Assembly (NCBI RefSeq): GCF_037975245.1
Contig: NC_092568.1
Coordinates: 29,981,001 to 30,045,000, forward strand
Length of the DNA: 64,000 nt
DNA from: Apostichopus japonicus
Taxonomy: Eukaryota > Echinodermata > Holothuroidea > Aspidochirotida > Stichopodidae
Direction: 5' to 3'
Part shown: in pieces, positions 10,301 to 20,578 of the stretch
How the letters are laid out: each line of letters begins with the position of its first letter
Position numbering within the stretch: position 1 is the first letter of the stretch
Program-made: the position numbers and the translations under genes
Notes under the pieces: generated by a model
Told to the model about the DNA's origin: nothing
What the model saw: the letters and a program-made list of their open reading frames with translations, nothing else
Databases searched by the model: none

Positions 10301-12000
10301 TGCTTCGTTGAATCATGAAGTGTATTAAAGAAGTACAGTACGTGGAATGAAATGGATTTATTGTGATCTTCACATGGATGCACACGTTTTTATAGTTTTG
10401 GCCCTCTGTGTTGTATTTCAAACTCAGAAAGATCAGGCTGTAGTAAGAATTTTATGGAACAGAGGTAAGCAAATTGCTGATTGTCTATGGGACTGTGGTT
10501 GGTTTATTATTGTTTGGAGAGTTTCAATCAAATGGAACTGCCACAGTTGAATGAGTAGATAACACATCAATATGACTCGGTATCCTGTTTGAAATTTCGA
10601 CCTTTTAATTATTTCCTTTGAATTTGTTCACTTGTGATAAATTTCTGTTCAGATATTTGTATTCTCAGTTTATTCTATACATGTTTATGAAGGAAACATT
10701 TGCATGATCATCAAATTTTCAATAATTCAACAAACTACATGTTATTCTCTCAAAACAAGAATCTGACTAAGACACCTTCATAGATTTTACAAGAAGTGAT
10801 CATTACTCATGTATTCTAAGAGATTTGTTGTCCGGTATTTTATCTGTCACATGCTAGAAGCAAATTACCAAACTTGGAGTTGTGTGTACCGAGGGGTGGG
10901 GGGATGGGGGTAACTGTCATTTACAGAGAATGCAAATAAAATCATCAGATAAAATTATCACAAATAGTTATTTCATATTCATAATGTGATGCTCCCTCTA
11001 AAAATGTACATATTTGCATATATCATAATTGATATGGTGAGGTATAAATGCTCAAGAGTAACTTAGTAGCATGTCCAACTTAACCTATACAGTATAAAAG
11101 CAAGAGGGCATGATGATGTTATACTTGTAGGATCCTCTTCAGGGACAGACTGAAACAAAAATAGAGCAAAACAAGTTAGACAGACAGATTTCACAATCAC
11201 TAAGTTGATATGAACAATGAAGATACTATAATTATATATATATAATAAGAATAAACAAAGGGTAGTGATATGAAAGGAACAGGAGGTAGGAGCCAGGGGG
11301 CACTGAGGGCACGTGCCCCCCACTTTTTTTTCCAAAATAGCAAATGTGCCCTACAGGAAAATAAAATGTGCCCCTTTGATGAAGAACTGTCTTTTTGATA
11401 TCTTAAGCCTTTGTTAATTTTTAATATTTTATTTAATTATTCACGTGCACCATAATAGTATTGATAGCATACTAACACATATATATTTAAGTGATATGGC
11501 CAGTGTGTATTGGTTTATAGCATAATGAGTGGTGGTTGTGAAAAAGTGCCCCTCTGATGTTGTGCCCCCGCCCACGTTTTGGAAGCTTCCTACCCCCCTG
11601 GAGAGGAAGCAAGTGGTAAAAGGGCTGCTGGAGATGAATGGACTTGTAAAGTGTCAGAATACTTTCCTCTTGTCCAGCCAGTATATAAACAGTCACCCTA
11701 AAAATTCATGTAAAAGATCTCCACTTTATGGTCTTTGTGTGGTGTAACTATACTATTGAAATGCGCCCTTGAGTCTTGTTGTGGTTATCTAATTTTCAAT
11801 GACTTTTTTTTTTCATTTCGCAGGATGGAGGAAAACAATTGCAAGAGGGAATGGAGGAGAACAGCACCATCATTGAACTAGATTTGAGGTTGACTGAGGT
11901 CGGACAGGAAAGTGAATACTGTATCAATCAAATCCTAAAAACAAACAAGGAACGATACCGAGAGCAGATGCTAGCTGAACAAGTAAATCTCGATAGATAA
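7312..12000 (+). CDS. TCTE1: TCTE1 / DRC5, nexin-dynein regulatory complex subunit
   Basis: Exons 7312-7627, 8234-9097, 9946-10109 and 11824-12000 join in phase to 1521 nt (506 aa); every intron has GT-AG ends (GTAGAT, GTGAGT and GTGAGC donors). The human protein is of similar length, about 500 aa. The product is a leucine-rich-repeat subunit of the nexin-dynein regulatory complex, which regulates dynein on axonemal doublets and is needed for sperm and ciliary motility. The low-complexity N-terminus is followed by the family signature MRRIIAEDPEW (74-84), the SWKRM.FERHLE block (163-174), an acidic linker (about 222-238), GMNFEWN (268-274), and about six ribonuclease-inhibitor-type LRRs from about 295 to 475 (LKELDLSHN, LVRLNLSNN, LKELNLGLN, LRKVNLSCN). 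I chose ATG 7312 because it precedes the conserved part and the frame upstream lacks a better ATG. Identification rests on strong remembered similarity to vertebrate TCTE1. Confidence 0.95.
7628..8233 (+). other. TCTE1 intron 1
   Basis: Donor GTAGAT and acceptor ATTTTCAG. It interrupts the codon after its first base (phase 1). Nothing else is visible inside. Confidence 0.85.
9098..9945 (+). other. TCTE1 intron 2
   Basis: Donor GTGAGT and acceptor CCTATAG after a T-run, phase 1. It includes several ACTGGCA/TGCCAGT inverted repeats between 9520 and 9605, a decayed hairpin-type repeat. Confidence 0.85.
10110..11823 (+). other. TCTE1 intron 3
   Basis: Donor GTGAGC, acceptor CATTTCGCAG after a T-run, phase 0. 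It contains the hAT-like MITE at 11280-11600; otherwise no coding sequence or ordered repeat is evident. Confidence 0.85.
11280..11600. mobile_element. hAT-like MITE in TCTE1 intron 3
   Basis: Ends CAGGAGGTAGGAGCCAGGGG and, at the right, GCTTCCTACCCCCCTG are inverted relatives. The flanks GAAAGGAA (11272-11279) and GAGAGGAA (11601-11608) match at 7 of 8 positions, consistent with an aged 8-bp hAT target duplication. The interior has G- or C-rich ends and a TGCCCC motif, and no coding capacity. Confidence 0.65.
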
Positions 12001-14338
12001 AATATAATCCAAACAGGCACTTGGTGAGGATGCTGGTAAAATGCCTCTTATAACGGTACCTTGTTGTGTGGTGCCAGTTTGAGGAGATAACAGAGAGACA
12101 TGAAGGAAAAGAGTAAATAACAATGCACAAGAAAAAATTGAAAGTCTTATATGGTTTTGTCCTATTTTAGTTTTATATTGAGAGGGATGAAACTACAGAG
12201 AAATATGTGTTACATTGCTTGCACTGACAGGACCTACCCCTGCCCCTATCACACTCATATTGTTTGAGAACTGTCCATAAAGTAATGTGTCACCATTGTG
12301 CAATTTATTTCATTATCTTATGAATAACAAAGATACAGGAAATCGCTGTAAACATGAAGACATCACAGCCTGGTCATACTACAACTAGAAAATTCTTCCT
12401 TCAAAACTATAAGTAAAGATCCTCCCAACATCCATGGCAAATGAATGTCTTTACCTCCCTCTCTCCTTCCCTCCACTCCCCCACCCCCATTAACAAAACC
12501 AACAGCAATTGTGGTATAACTTCGACATCATAATCAGGTTTTGTCATATAATATTTTGTATATTAAGGTAAATTTACTATTTTGTCATTGTGTTGACTGA
12601 GGTTATCACCTTTTCCACTAATTAAACTGAAATTTAAAATTCCACAGGCAAGTTTCTTTGATTTTCAAGTCTTTGTGACTGTATTTTGTACTTTTTCAAT
12701 TTAAGCATGTGACAAGTCAAAGCATGTACTATGACGTGAAGGTAACTTTGCAATTGATCAAGAAATAATGAATACAAGTGAGACGCTAATATACACGAGC
12801 GCCATCGTTTTGTAAACTGCGCTGTTGAAGTAACCATCACAATGGAAGGTTCCTACACACTAATACAAAAATTGACAAATAGCACCATGCACCAGTTAGA
12901 CCAAGGTGAAAAGAAATAAAATGTTTACGATATTCAAGTTGCTTTTGAGGATTTTAAGAACACTGAATATATGCTCCTGTTTCTCTCCAGTATTTATATC
13001 TTTTACTGTCGTATCACAAGCCTACCAATTGCTACTTTATTATCTTTCATGAATAAATTGTTGCGAAACGTCACAGATATGTATAAAAATATATATATAT
13101 ATATATATTAAAATTTTAAATCAAAGAAATGTTTGGGGATTTTTAAGGGTTATCTAGACAGGAATGCTATATCACATTTTTCATTGCATGTTGCTTCAAG
13201 CGCACTATTATCGCAGTAATGGAGGTTATGAAGTTAGAACAAATATAACAATACAAGCTATACAATAAGCTATAAAAAAATACATAAATTGATTCTCTTT
13301 CCTGTAAATATATCGTCAATTTTTTTTATATATATATGCAATTTTGGTGACAAACCCAGTGACGCGAATTTTGTTGACCAACCTTAATTTGTTGCAAAGT
13401 AATGGTAAATAAACTATGTTACAGTTCTGTTGAGAGGAATATTTAAAAAATACCGTCCAAGTACTTAAAATAGAAATTTACAAGTGTTTATACCTTTTTT
13501 TTCTTCTTTTCATATCTTGAAAGAGAATGAGAGTGCCTTAAAATAAGGAATTTGTGTTGTGCTTATAACGGGCTGTTCATGAGAAGAATAACATTAAGAC
13601 GAAGATTAGGATCGTTTACTATGAATAATTAATTTCTAAAATCTTTCTTTTTCTTCAACAACAAGAAACAATAAAGAGAAGGGCAAACCTTACTCCAATT
13701 TGTTCTGCAAATATCTATTTTATTAATGATTTTATTAATGATTTCAGTTGCAACACTCATTGCCTCATTAAGGCCCGTAATTAGGGATTACTGAGGTCGA
13801 GGGGCACCAACAATATAAGGAAGGGGAGAGTACTCGTGTCCTGTTACATGTGACCTTTTATGCATATCATGGTGGCATATAAGAGGGGGTAGGGCGGGGG
13901 GTTCTGCACGAAGGGGCGCCCTCTGTACCCGGGGCCAGTCTCTGTACCCGGGCCGATCTCTTTGTCCGTTATTTTCACGTTTTTTGTAACGGCTTAAAAA
14001 AGGAAATATTGCCGGGTCGAAGGGCATGGGGGTGGGGGTGGGGGCGGGTGGTGGGGTAAAAGATATATGACATCACTCGAAATAACTGTATCGCTCGGTA
14101 AGCCTGATCTGAGGATCTGTCGTGATCATGACGTCATCATGAAATCGGATGTTGTCAATCTTCGGAGTTTTTTGTTACTCGGAAATGAAACGTGAAAATG
14201 AAGCTAATTTATGTGTGAGAGAGCTGTTCATACATTTAACTTAAATAGTGAGCATCGGTCAAATCAATAAAGATATAAAGATGAATATGCATTGCAGAAA
14301 ACATTTACGTAAAAACTGCCTTAAGACAAGATTAATAG
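12001..14338. other. TCTE1 3' flank and intergenic
   Basis: The 3' UTR should start here; AATAAA-type signals occur near 12915 and 13053, but I cannot pick the used one. An AT run lies at 13087-13108. A G-rich stretch at 13790-14055 contains a near-duplicate CTCTGTACCCGG motif and GAGGGGCACCAACAAT, which is also found at 39749-39765. No gene. Confidence 0.45.
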
Positions 14339-14362
14339 TCTTCGTCTTCGTCTTCGTCTTCG
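14339..14362 (-). repeat. (GAAGAC)4 microsatellite, possible LINE tail
   Basis: Four GTCTTC units on the plus strand. On the minus strand they lie about 155 bp downstream of the reverse transcriptase stop codon, where non-LTR elements often end in a short simple repeat. The link to the element is inferred. Confidence 0.5.
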
Positions 14363-14516
14363 ATACGGTGACACATCCGCAAAAAGGGACAATATCTCAC
14401 CACACACACGTCAAGAGAGTAATTAATTAGATCTGACCCGAGTACTGATATAAGTGACAGGATTCACAGAACCACTGGAACTACTAATGAGGTCTGAAGG
14501 CAGACTATTCCAATCC

Positions 14517-16394
14517 CTAATTGTATTTGGAAAAAAAACTATACTTATAGCAATTTGTACTGGCATACAGCTGGCAGAAATGCATATCATGCATGTTCCG
14601 ACTCAGAGGCTTTCTTAGGCAGTCAATAGGGATCTGAGCCTGACCATAGATGCCCTTAGCAAATAAGATGATTCTACTTTGTCTGCGCCTCTCTGCCAAG
14701 GGCACCAGGTTTAGGTCCCGTAATAGAGATGAGACAGAGCCAGGCTCTCTTGAATAATCTGAAGCGATGAAACGGGCTGCACGCCTCTGAATGTTTTCGA
14801 GGTTGTGCTGCAAGAAAGCTTGGTGGGGATCCCAGACAGAACTGGCATATTCCAATACTGGCAGGAGGAGACCTTTATATGCAGCCAATTTTGCATCCTT
14901 CGAACAGGGGGATAAGTTTCTACGAAGAACTCCCAATATCCTATTTCCTTTAATACACACATTTTGAATATGCTTTCCCCAGTTGAGATCTGAAGTGATA
15001 TGAATACCCAGATATTTAACACAATCAACCTTAACCAAGTGAACCCCATTGAGCATGTAATTGAAAATTACAGGTTTCCTCTTTCTAGTAATGGTCATAA
15101 TGTTACATTTCACCGGCTGGAAACTCATGCCCCAATCTTTAGCCCATTGCCCTAGTATATTTATATCTTCCTGAAGTTGATGACCATCACTGACATCATC
15201 GATAACCCGATAACAGACACAGTCATCAGCGAACAGTCGGACACCAGAAGAAACAGCATTACCAATATCATTTATGTAGGCCAGGAAGAGAATGGGTCCC
15301 AGAACTGACCCTTGCGGAACACCGGAAGTAACCTTAGAAGGATTAGACCTAGACCCATTGACAACAACCGACTGCTCTCTATCACTCAGAAAAGCATCCA
15401 CCCAGCAGAGAACCTGATGTGAAACACCCATAGTGTACAGTTTAGATTTCAATAATTCGTGAGGAACAGTGTCAAAAGCCTTCTCAAAATCAAGGATGAA
15501 GACATCCACTTGCTTTCTTTGGTCAAGGGAGGAGGCCCATTCGTTGATGACAGAAACGAGCTGGGTCTCGCAGCTATGGTATTTCCTGAATGCATGCTGA
15601 TTGGCAGACAAGATGTTATTATTCTGGAAATGCTCCATGATATTAGAACTGATTATGTGCTCCAAGAGCTTGCAGCAGATACTAGTAAGGGAAACAGGGC
15701 GATAATTACATGGCGAGGATACATCATTCTTCTTATATATGGGGCAGATGTTAGCAGTTCTCCAATCCCTAGGTAGGCTCCCATCAGTGATTGATTGCTG
15801 GAAAATATGGCTGATAGTTGGAGCAATATCAGTAGCCAATTCCTTAAGTACCCAAGGATGAATGTTATCTGGCCCCACAGCCTTTGAAGTTTTCAAACCC
15901 CGCAGCAGCTTCTCCACTCCAAAGGTGGAGACATGAATGTCATCCATCCTCACACACAAAGGACTTTGTAATGGGATTTCATCTGGGGTATTCCTAGTAA
16001 ACACACTGGAGAACTGCTCATTGAAAGCTTCAGCTTTATCTATGTCACTGAACACTATTTTGTCCTTAGTCTGCAGTGGAGGGATGCAATGTTTATCCTT
16101 ACGTTTACCATTTATGTATTTCCAAAAGGGCTTACAGTCAGTTTTGACATCCCCCAGGATGCCATTTACAAAATTTGTGTGTGAAGCTCTAATTTCTTTC
16201 TTTATTCTTGAGCGCATCTCCACCCATTTGTCATAGATATTGGTCTTTCTAGTTCTTTTGTACAGACTATGCAGTCTGTCGCGCCTTCTGATGAGTCTCT
16301 GAATGTGGGTGGACACCCATGGTAATGACTTCCTACCTGAAGACATCTTTGAAGGTATGTTTCTTTTGACATAGTACTGAATGTTACTGCTGAA
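14517..16394 (-). CDS. Non-LTR retrotransposon reverse transcriptase, 5'-truncated
   Basis: The open frame encodes a LINE-type polymerase that would copy element RNA by target-primed reverse transcription. From ATG 16346 it is 609 aa. In order: LPW segment upstream of the domain (8-10), NYRPVSLTS (214-222), the catalytic-block aspartate in VFILDFEKAFDTV (282-294), SGVPQGSVLGPILF (341-354), FADDC carrying the two catalytic aspartates (372-376), then the thumb region with YLGI. The conserved frame continues 16 codons upstream of that ATG (to 16394) before a TGA, so the ATG is not the original start. The apurinic endonuclease that normally precedes this domain is absent, making this a typical 5'-truncated insertion. 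The polymerase itself has no internal stop. It falls in the CR1/Jockey-like group; I cannot assign the clade further. Confidence 0.9.
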   Translation of the reverse strand, partial: FSSNIQYYVKRNIPSKMSSGRKSLPWVSTHIQRLIRRRDRLHSLYKRTRKTNIYDKWVEMRSRIKKEIRASHTNFVNGILGDVKTDCKPFWKYINGKRKDKHCIPPLQTKDKIVFSDIDKAEAFNEQFSSVFTRNTPDEIPLQSPLCVRMDDIHVSTFGVEKLLRGLKTSKAVGPDNIHPWVLKELATDIAPTISHIFQQSITDGSLPRDWRTANICPIYKKNDVSSPCNYRPVSLTSICCKLLEHIISSNIMEHFQNNNILSANQHAFRKYHSCETQLVSVINEWASSLDQRKQVDVFILDFEKAFDTVPHELLKSKLYTMGVSHQVLCWVDAFLSDREQSVVVNGSRSNPSKVTSGVPQGSVLGPILFLAYINDIGNAVSSGVRLFADDCVCYRVIDDVSDGHQLQEDINILGQWAKDWGMSFQPVKCNIMTITRKRKPVIFNYMLNGVHLVKVDCVKYLGIHITSDLNWGKHIQNVCIKGNRILGVLRRNLSPCSKDAKLAAYKGLLLPVLEYASSVWDPHQAFLQHNLENIQRRAARFIASDYSREPGSVSSLLRDLNLVPLAERRRQSRIILFAKGIYGQAQIPIDCLRKPLSRNMHDMHFCQLYASTNCYKYSFFSKYN

Positions 16395-16397
16395 TCA

Positions 16398-17167
16398 GCA
16401 CGTGATCATGGTTTCGCATCATGGAAGTGTGTTTCCATAGTGACGGCACTAAAATTGAGAATATTAATTTGTTTCAAAATGTCCATATTTTAGTTCTAGG
16501 CTATTTTAGGACTAAAGTAGATTTCATTATTACCGGCAATTATTTTTTTTCCACATTTCTACGGGAAAATATAAATAGATAACCATCACATCATTCATGA
16601 CTATAAAAAGAACAGATATTCGAGCTTTGTTTTGTCTTTTAGTTTTATTTCCTTTTCAATTTCATTTGTGGAAATAAAGGATGAATATTTACGAGAACAT
16701 ATCTTTAAAGGTATTGCAAAGGAAATGAAACGTAGTGAAGCATAAAGAATATATTGCTGTATTTGACTTTTGATATCTAAGTACAATATTCAAGTTTATT
16801 AGGCAAGGAATTTTATTACGATTACAGATATATTAATGCATAGAAATTAAAAGACAAAAAATAGTTATTTGGTGAAAGAAGTGAAAGAAAGCTGAGTGTG
16901 GACTAATTAACCATTAAGAAACGTTGCCGTAAAGTTACATTAATGTATGGCATGGTTAAATAATGACACAAGACCTTGTAACGTAAAGAACGTCTTCCAC
17001 ATTTAAAAAAAATATAGTTATTTCTTACTAATTATCCTTGGTTAACCCGATGTTGTCGTAAATGCGTCGTTTCTTATTTTGTCTTTATTGTACGTTTCTC
17101 GCAACACCATGGTCTAACCCATAACAGAGCCTCTCTATATAAGGCTCTGACCCATAAGTGTCAAGGG

Positions 17168-17234
<67 letters not shown>

Positions 17235-17432
17235 GCTAACACCACTTTATACTGGCCTCCCATATCCTGCTTCGAATCACTCGTACTGACAGTATGAACA
17301 AGTCTGAACCTTTTAAACTAATGGAAACAACATTGAAACTGCTTATACTATCAGTACAAGTGCTCTAAAGCATGCATGACATGAAAGTACACTTTATTCA
17401 AAATCCACCTAGATGATTTTTGGTTGCACAAA
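16398..17432. other. Intergenic, AT-rich
   Basis: No gene is seen. An (AT)n run spans about 17172-17231. Confidence 0.5.
17172..17231. repeat. (AT)n microsatellite
   Basis: About 30 uninterrupted AT units. Confidence 0.95.
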
Positions 17433-17800
17433 CAAGGGCGTAGGAACCGGGGGGGGGGCTGGGGGCGCCAGCCCCCCAGTGAAAAATATGGGGGGGCGGA
17501 AGTATCGTTCCGCCCCCCCGCTCCGTAAGTCCGAAAACCCCTTTTTCATTTCCAAATGAGAAAAAAATCTCATTTGAAGCACCAAATTGCATCTAAGGCC
17601 AGGTGAAAATGCAAAATTCTTTACAAAATGGAGTAGGTGTTGAAGTATGCTATATTGCACCAAATTGCATCTGAGGCCACCTGGAAATGCAAAAAAATTC
17701 CAAAGGGGAGGGGGACACCCCCTCCCCTTTGACCCCTCCCCCAGGCCGGCCATCAGTCTTCAGCCCCCCCCCCACTCAAAAGTACCTTCCTACGCCACTG
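17433..17800 (+). mobile_element. hAT-like MITE with exact 8-bp target duplication
   Basis: Starts CAAGGGCGTAGGAACC and ends GGAAGG complement, TTCCTACGCCACTG, so the first 14 bases form terminal inverted repeats. TGCACAAA flanks it at 17425-17432 and 17801-17808. The 368-bp interior carries GC-rich hairpins near both ends and an internal two-copy repeat (GCACCAAATTGCATCT at about 17578 and 17658). It is a close relative, in opposite orientation, of the element at 58244-58610. It is non-autonomous; open frames across it are accidental. Confidence 0.9.
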
Positions 17801-20578
17801 TGCACAAAGCTAGACTCAGCGTTCATCTTCCTAAATGTTGATATGGAAAACAAACAGAGTGAGACAGACAAACACATTTACATGATGACAATCATTAAAA
17901 ACACGCTGGCAACTTCATTAATTAAAGAATGAGATTCAAGTTCATGGACAAAATTCAAGATGAGTGAACCCCTTCATTGCCGTCACAAATAACATATCTC
18001 AGGCTCCAACAGCTCACTCTTAATACAAAAAAAAATAAATTGATATAAGTATTCATAAATGTGAAAGTACTGGATGTTCAATCATCGATCCTCTGGAAAC
18101 ATCATCAGAACCGTGGCTGGGTAAAGTAGAGGTTAATGAACAGCGCATCTCAACACCTTTACGTCTCTTTTCAAGTTTCTATTCAAAATTTATTTCATAA
18201 GGTTGATATTCTGTCAGTCAGTCAGTCAGAGCTTTCACAGTTCATTCTTACTCATAGCAGGCATCCATAAAGTCTAAGCATAACAGAGGTGTTGATAGAT
18301 AATACAGACACGTAGCTATGTAGGTCAAGGGTCATGACGCAGGCCATTAATGAATAGTTAAGTGATAAAACCGTAATATAAACATTGTACGCGAGTAACA
18401 GATGTATTATATATTAGTTCTGGTACTAAAGGCAAGGAATTACCGATAGGGTTGTCACCCTCTGCAATATATTCAGAGCGAATACATAAAGTATACCGTA
18501 ACACAAAAGCATCAACACGCGAAGCAAATTAATCACGTGACAATGTTAAAGCAGCTGCATATGGTTGCGTTTGAAGTTTAATTTCTGTTACCATCAATAC
18601 GTTTGCATAGAAGATAGCCTATATATTGGGCTAGTTGTTTTGGTTTTGTTGTAATGTTACAATATATTGCTCAATTATGTTGCTTTTAAAACCATCGTAC
18701 GATATCAACACTTTATAGCTATAGACCTACCGCAATTTCTTAGCAGACGGTACAGCCCATACTTAGGTGGGTCCTATAGGTATAGCTCAAGTTTCAGTAG
18801 TGTCAATCGGGATAAAAGCAGAATGATCATATGGGAGTTATTTTCATACAATGCAAGACTTTCTCAACATCAAATCAAAATCAGTTGTTATTCTAGCCTT
18901 ACTGACGCCCAGACCCCCTACACTGATAGTCCGTTTCAAAGAGCCAGGGGTCATACCCTCCTCTTTTTAAATTCTGAATCCACCCCTGTAGAGGGCAAAT
19001 AAGTAAGCACTTGTAGTATTGATTTCTAGTCATTAGAAGGGGCACTTGGTCTTGCACACAAACATCTCAACAAGAAATAGCCTATTAATTAATATAATAG
19101 CCTAATAAGCGTTGGCGAGGTGAGGGGAAGGGGACGTAGTTTAATTTCGACGTATTTTGTCCATCTCCTATCGATGTCAAGAAAGAAAAGAGTACGCAAG
19201 ATCAATCTTCATCAATAAACTTGCAAAAGAAGGCAAAGTCAATGAAGACATGCCACATATATGATGTCGTGGAACAGGTAACATAGCCCAGGTATTGATC
19301 TGCGGACGTTCACTGTAACCATAGTAACATACCGAATCACATGATGTATATGCACTTTCCCCCTTTGTCATACAAAATCTCAAGACGATAATCTAAGTCA
19401 AATAATGGTTCGTGTTTATCGAAGACAAAAGTGGAAAATATTACACCTGTGACTCCTAAATCAAAACCAAGCTGCAGTTATAGTCGCGTTGGAGATCATA
19501 ATTCACATACAGGCCTGTATAAGTTACTGGGTATCTTGAATGCATGCATGACTCGGGTTTGATAAATTGGATTCCCACTGAATTTCATGACTTGGCAGTT
19601 ATTTCTTCATTATTCGTTAGAGTCATAAGTGTAATAAACAAAATCTGTAAATAAACCCACTTTTTTGGGTAGTTTTGGTGGTCCCCAAACAATTAATAGT
19701 AAGCCCATTGTAAGTTATAAAATATACTGCGGTATACTCTTTCAATTTTCACCTACTTTGCAAAATTTCCGTCGTACGGCGGGATGCTAACTTTACTAAC
19801 GTACACCAACAGGCATGTTGGTGTATTGTGAGGGCCAAGGGTGGTTATGGCTTTCAATGTAGGCCCAATGGTTTTTTCATTCATGGTGTGGGATGAAATA
19901 TCTATGGGGCCTATAGTACCTTGTCATGGCGCCTTCGGTAATCTTGCGATACGAGTCTGAATATCAAACACGTACATGTGCAAAACACGTGTTCTAATCC
20001 TGTACGTATAAACAATATCACTTGTGGTGTACACCGATACTGCATACGAATAGTTGGAACCAACTTATTTCTGCCATGATTACTCACCCATGGATATAAC
20101 TATTGTTTCAGTCTCTTACAGTTAAGTTATACAAAGTTATACAAGTCCTCTCTTATACCTTATCTGGCTTCATATTACACCCGATTGTGTTTCACAATAT
20201 TCACATATATCAGCCCAGTCCTTCTCTCATTATAACTAATTATAACTCATTGAGACGTACAGAGAGTATTTTCTCCCTCTCTAGAAAAGAGAGAGGGGTC
20301 GTAGGGGAGGGGTTGGTAGCTTGTTATTAGTCACACTACAAATAACAGCTTCTAACCCGGTTCATATTCAAATTAGCAGGCAAAGCATATACATCTGCTG
20401 AATTTTGAAGATAAAAGCCGGATTTAGCCTGAAAGCATGTGTGTAGATGGTCAGATCTGGATGGTATATGAATAAACAATAAATCTCTTCAGCAAACCCT
20501 TCTTTCTGCATTTTAGCAAGTTAGAATGATGTTTTGGAACTGCTGGATAAAAATTACGAATTGATTTTCCCATTGGCT
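17801..20578. other. Intergenic, nothing recognised
   Basis: AT-rich sequence with a (GTCA)n run near 18213-18230 and a short purine-pyrimidine hairpin near 20273-20300. No supported gene. The 3' UTR of the sulfotransferase-like gene would lie at its right end. Confidence 0.4.

Noticed and set aside
17398-17932. Several 60-110 residue Pro/Gly-rich frames
   Set aside because: All lie in the G- and C-runs of the hAT-like MITE at 17433-17800 and have no family features.
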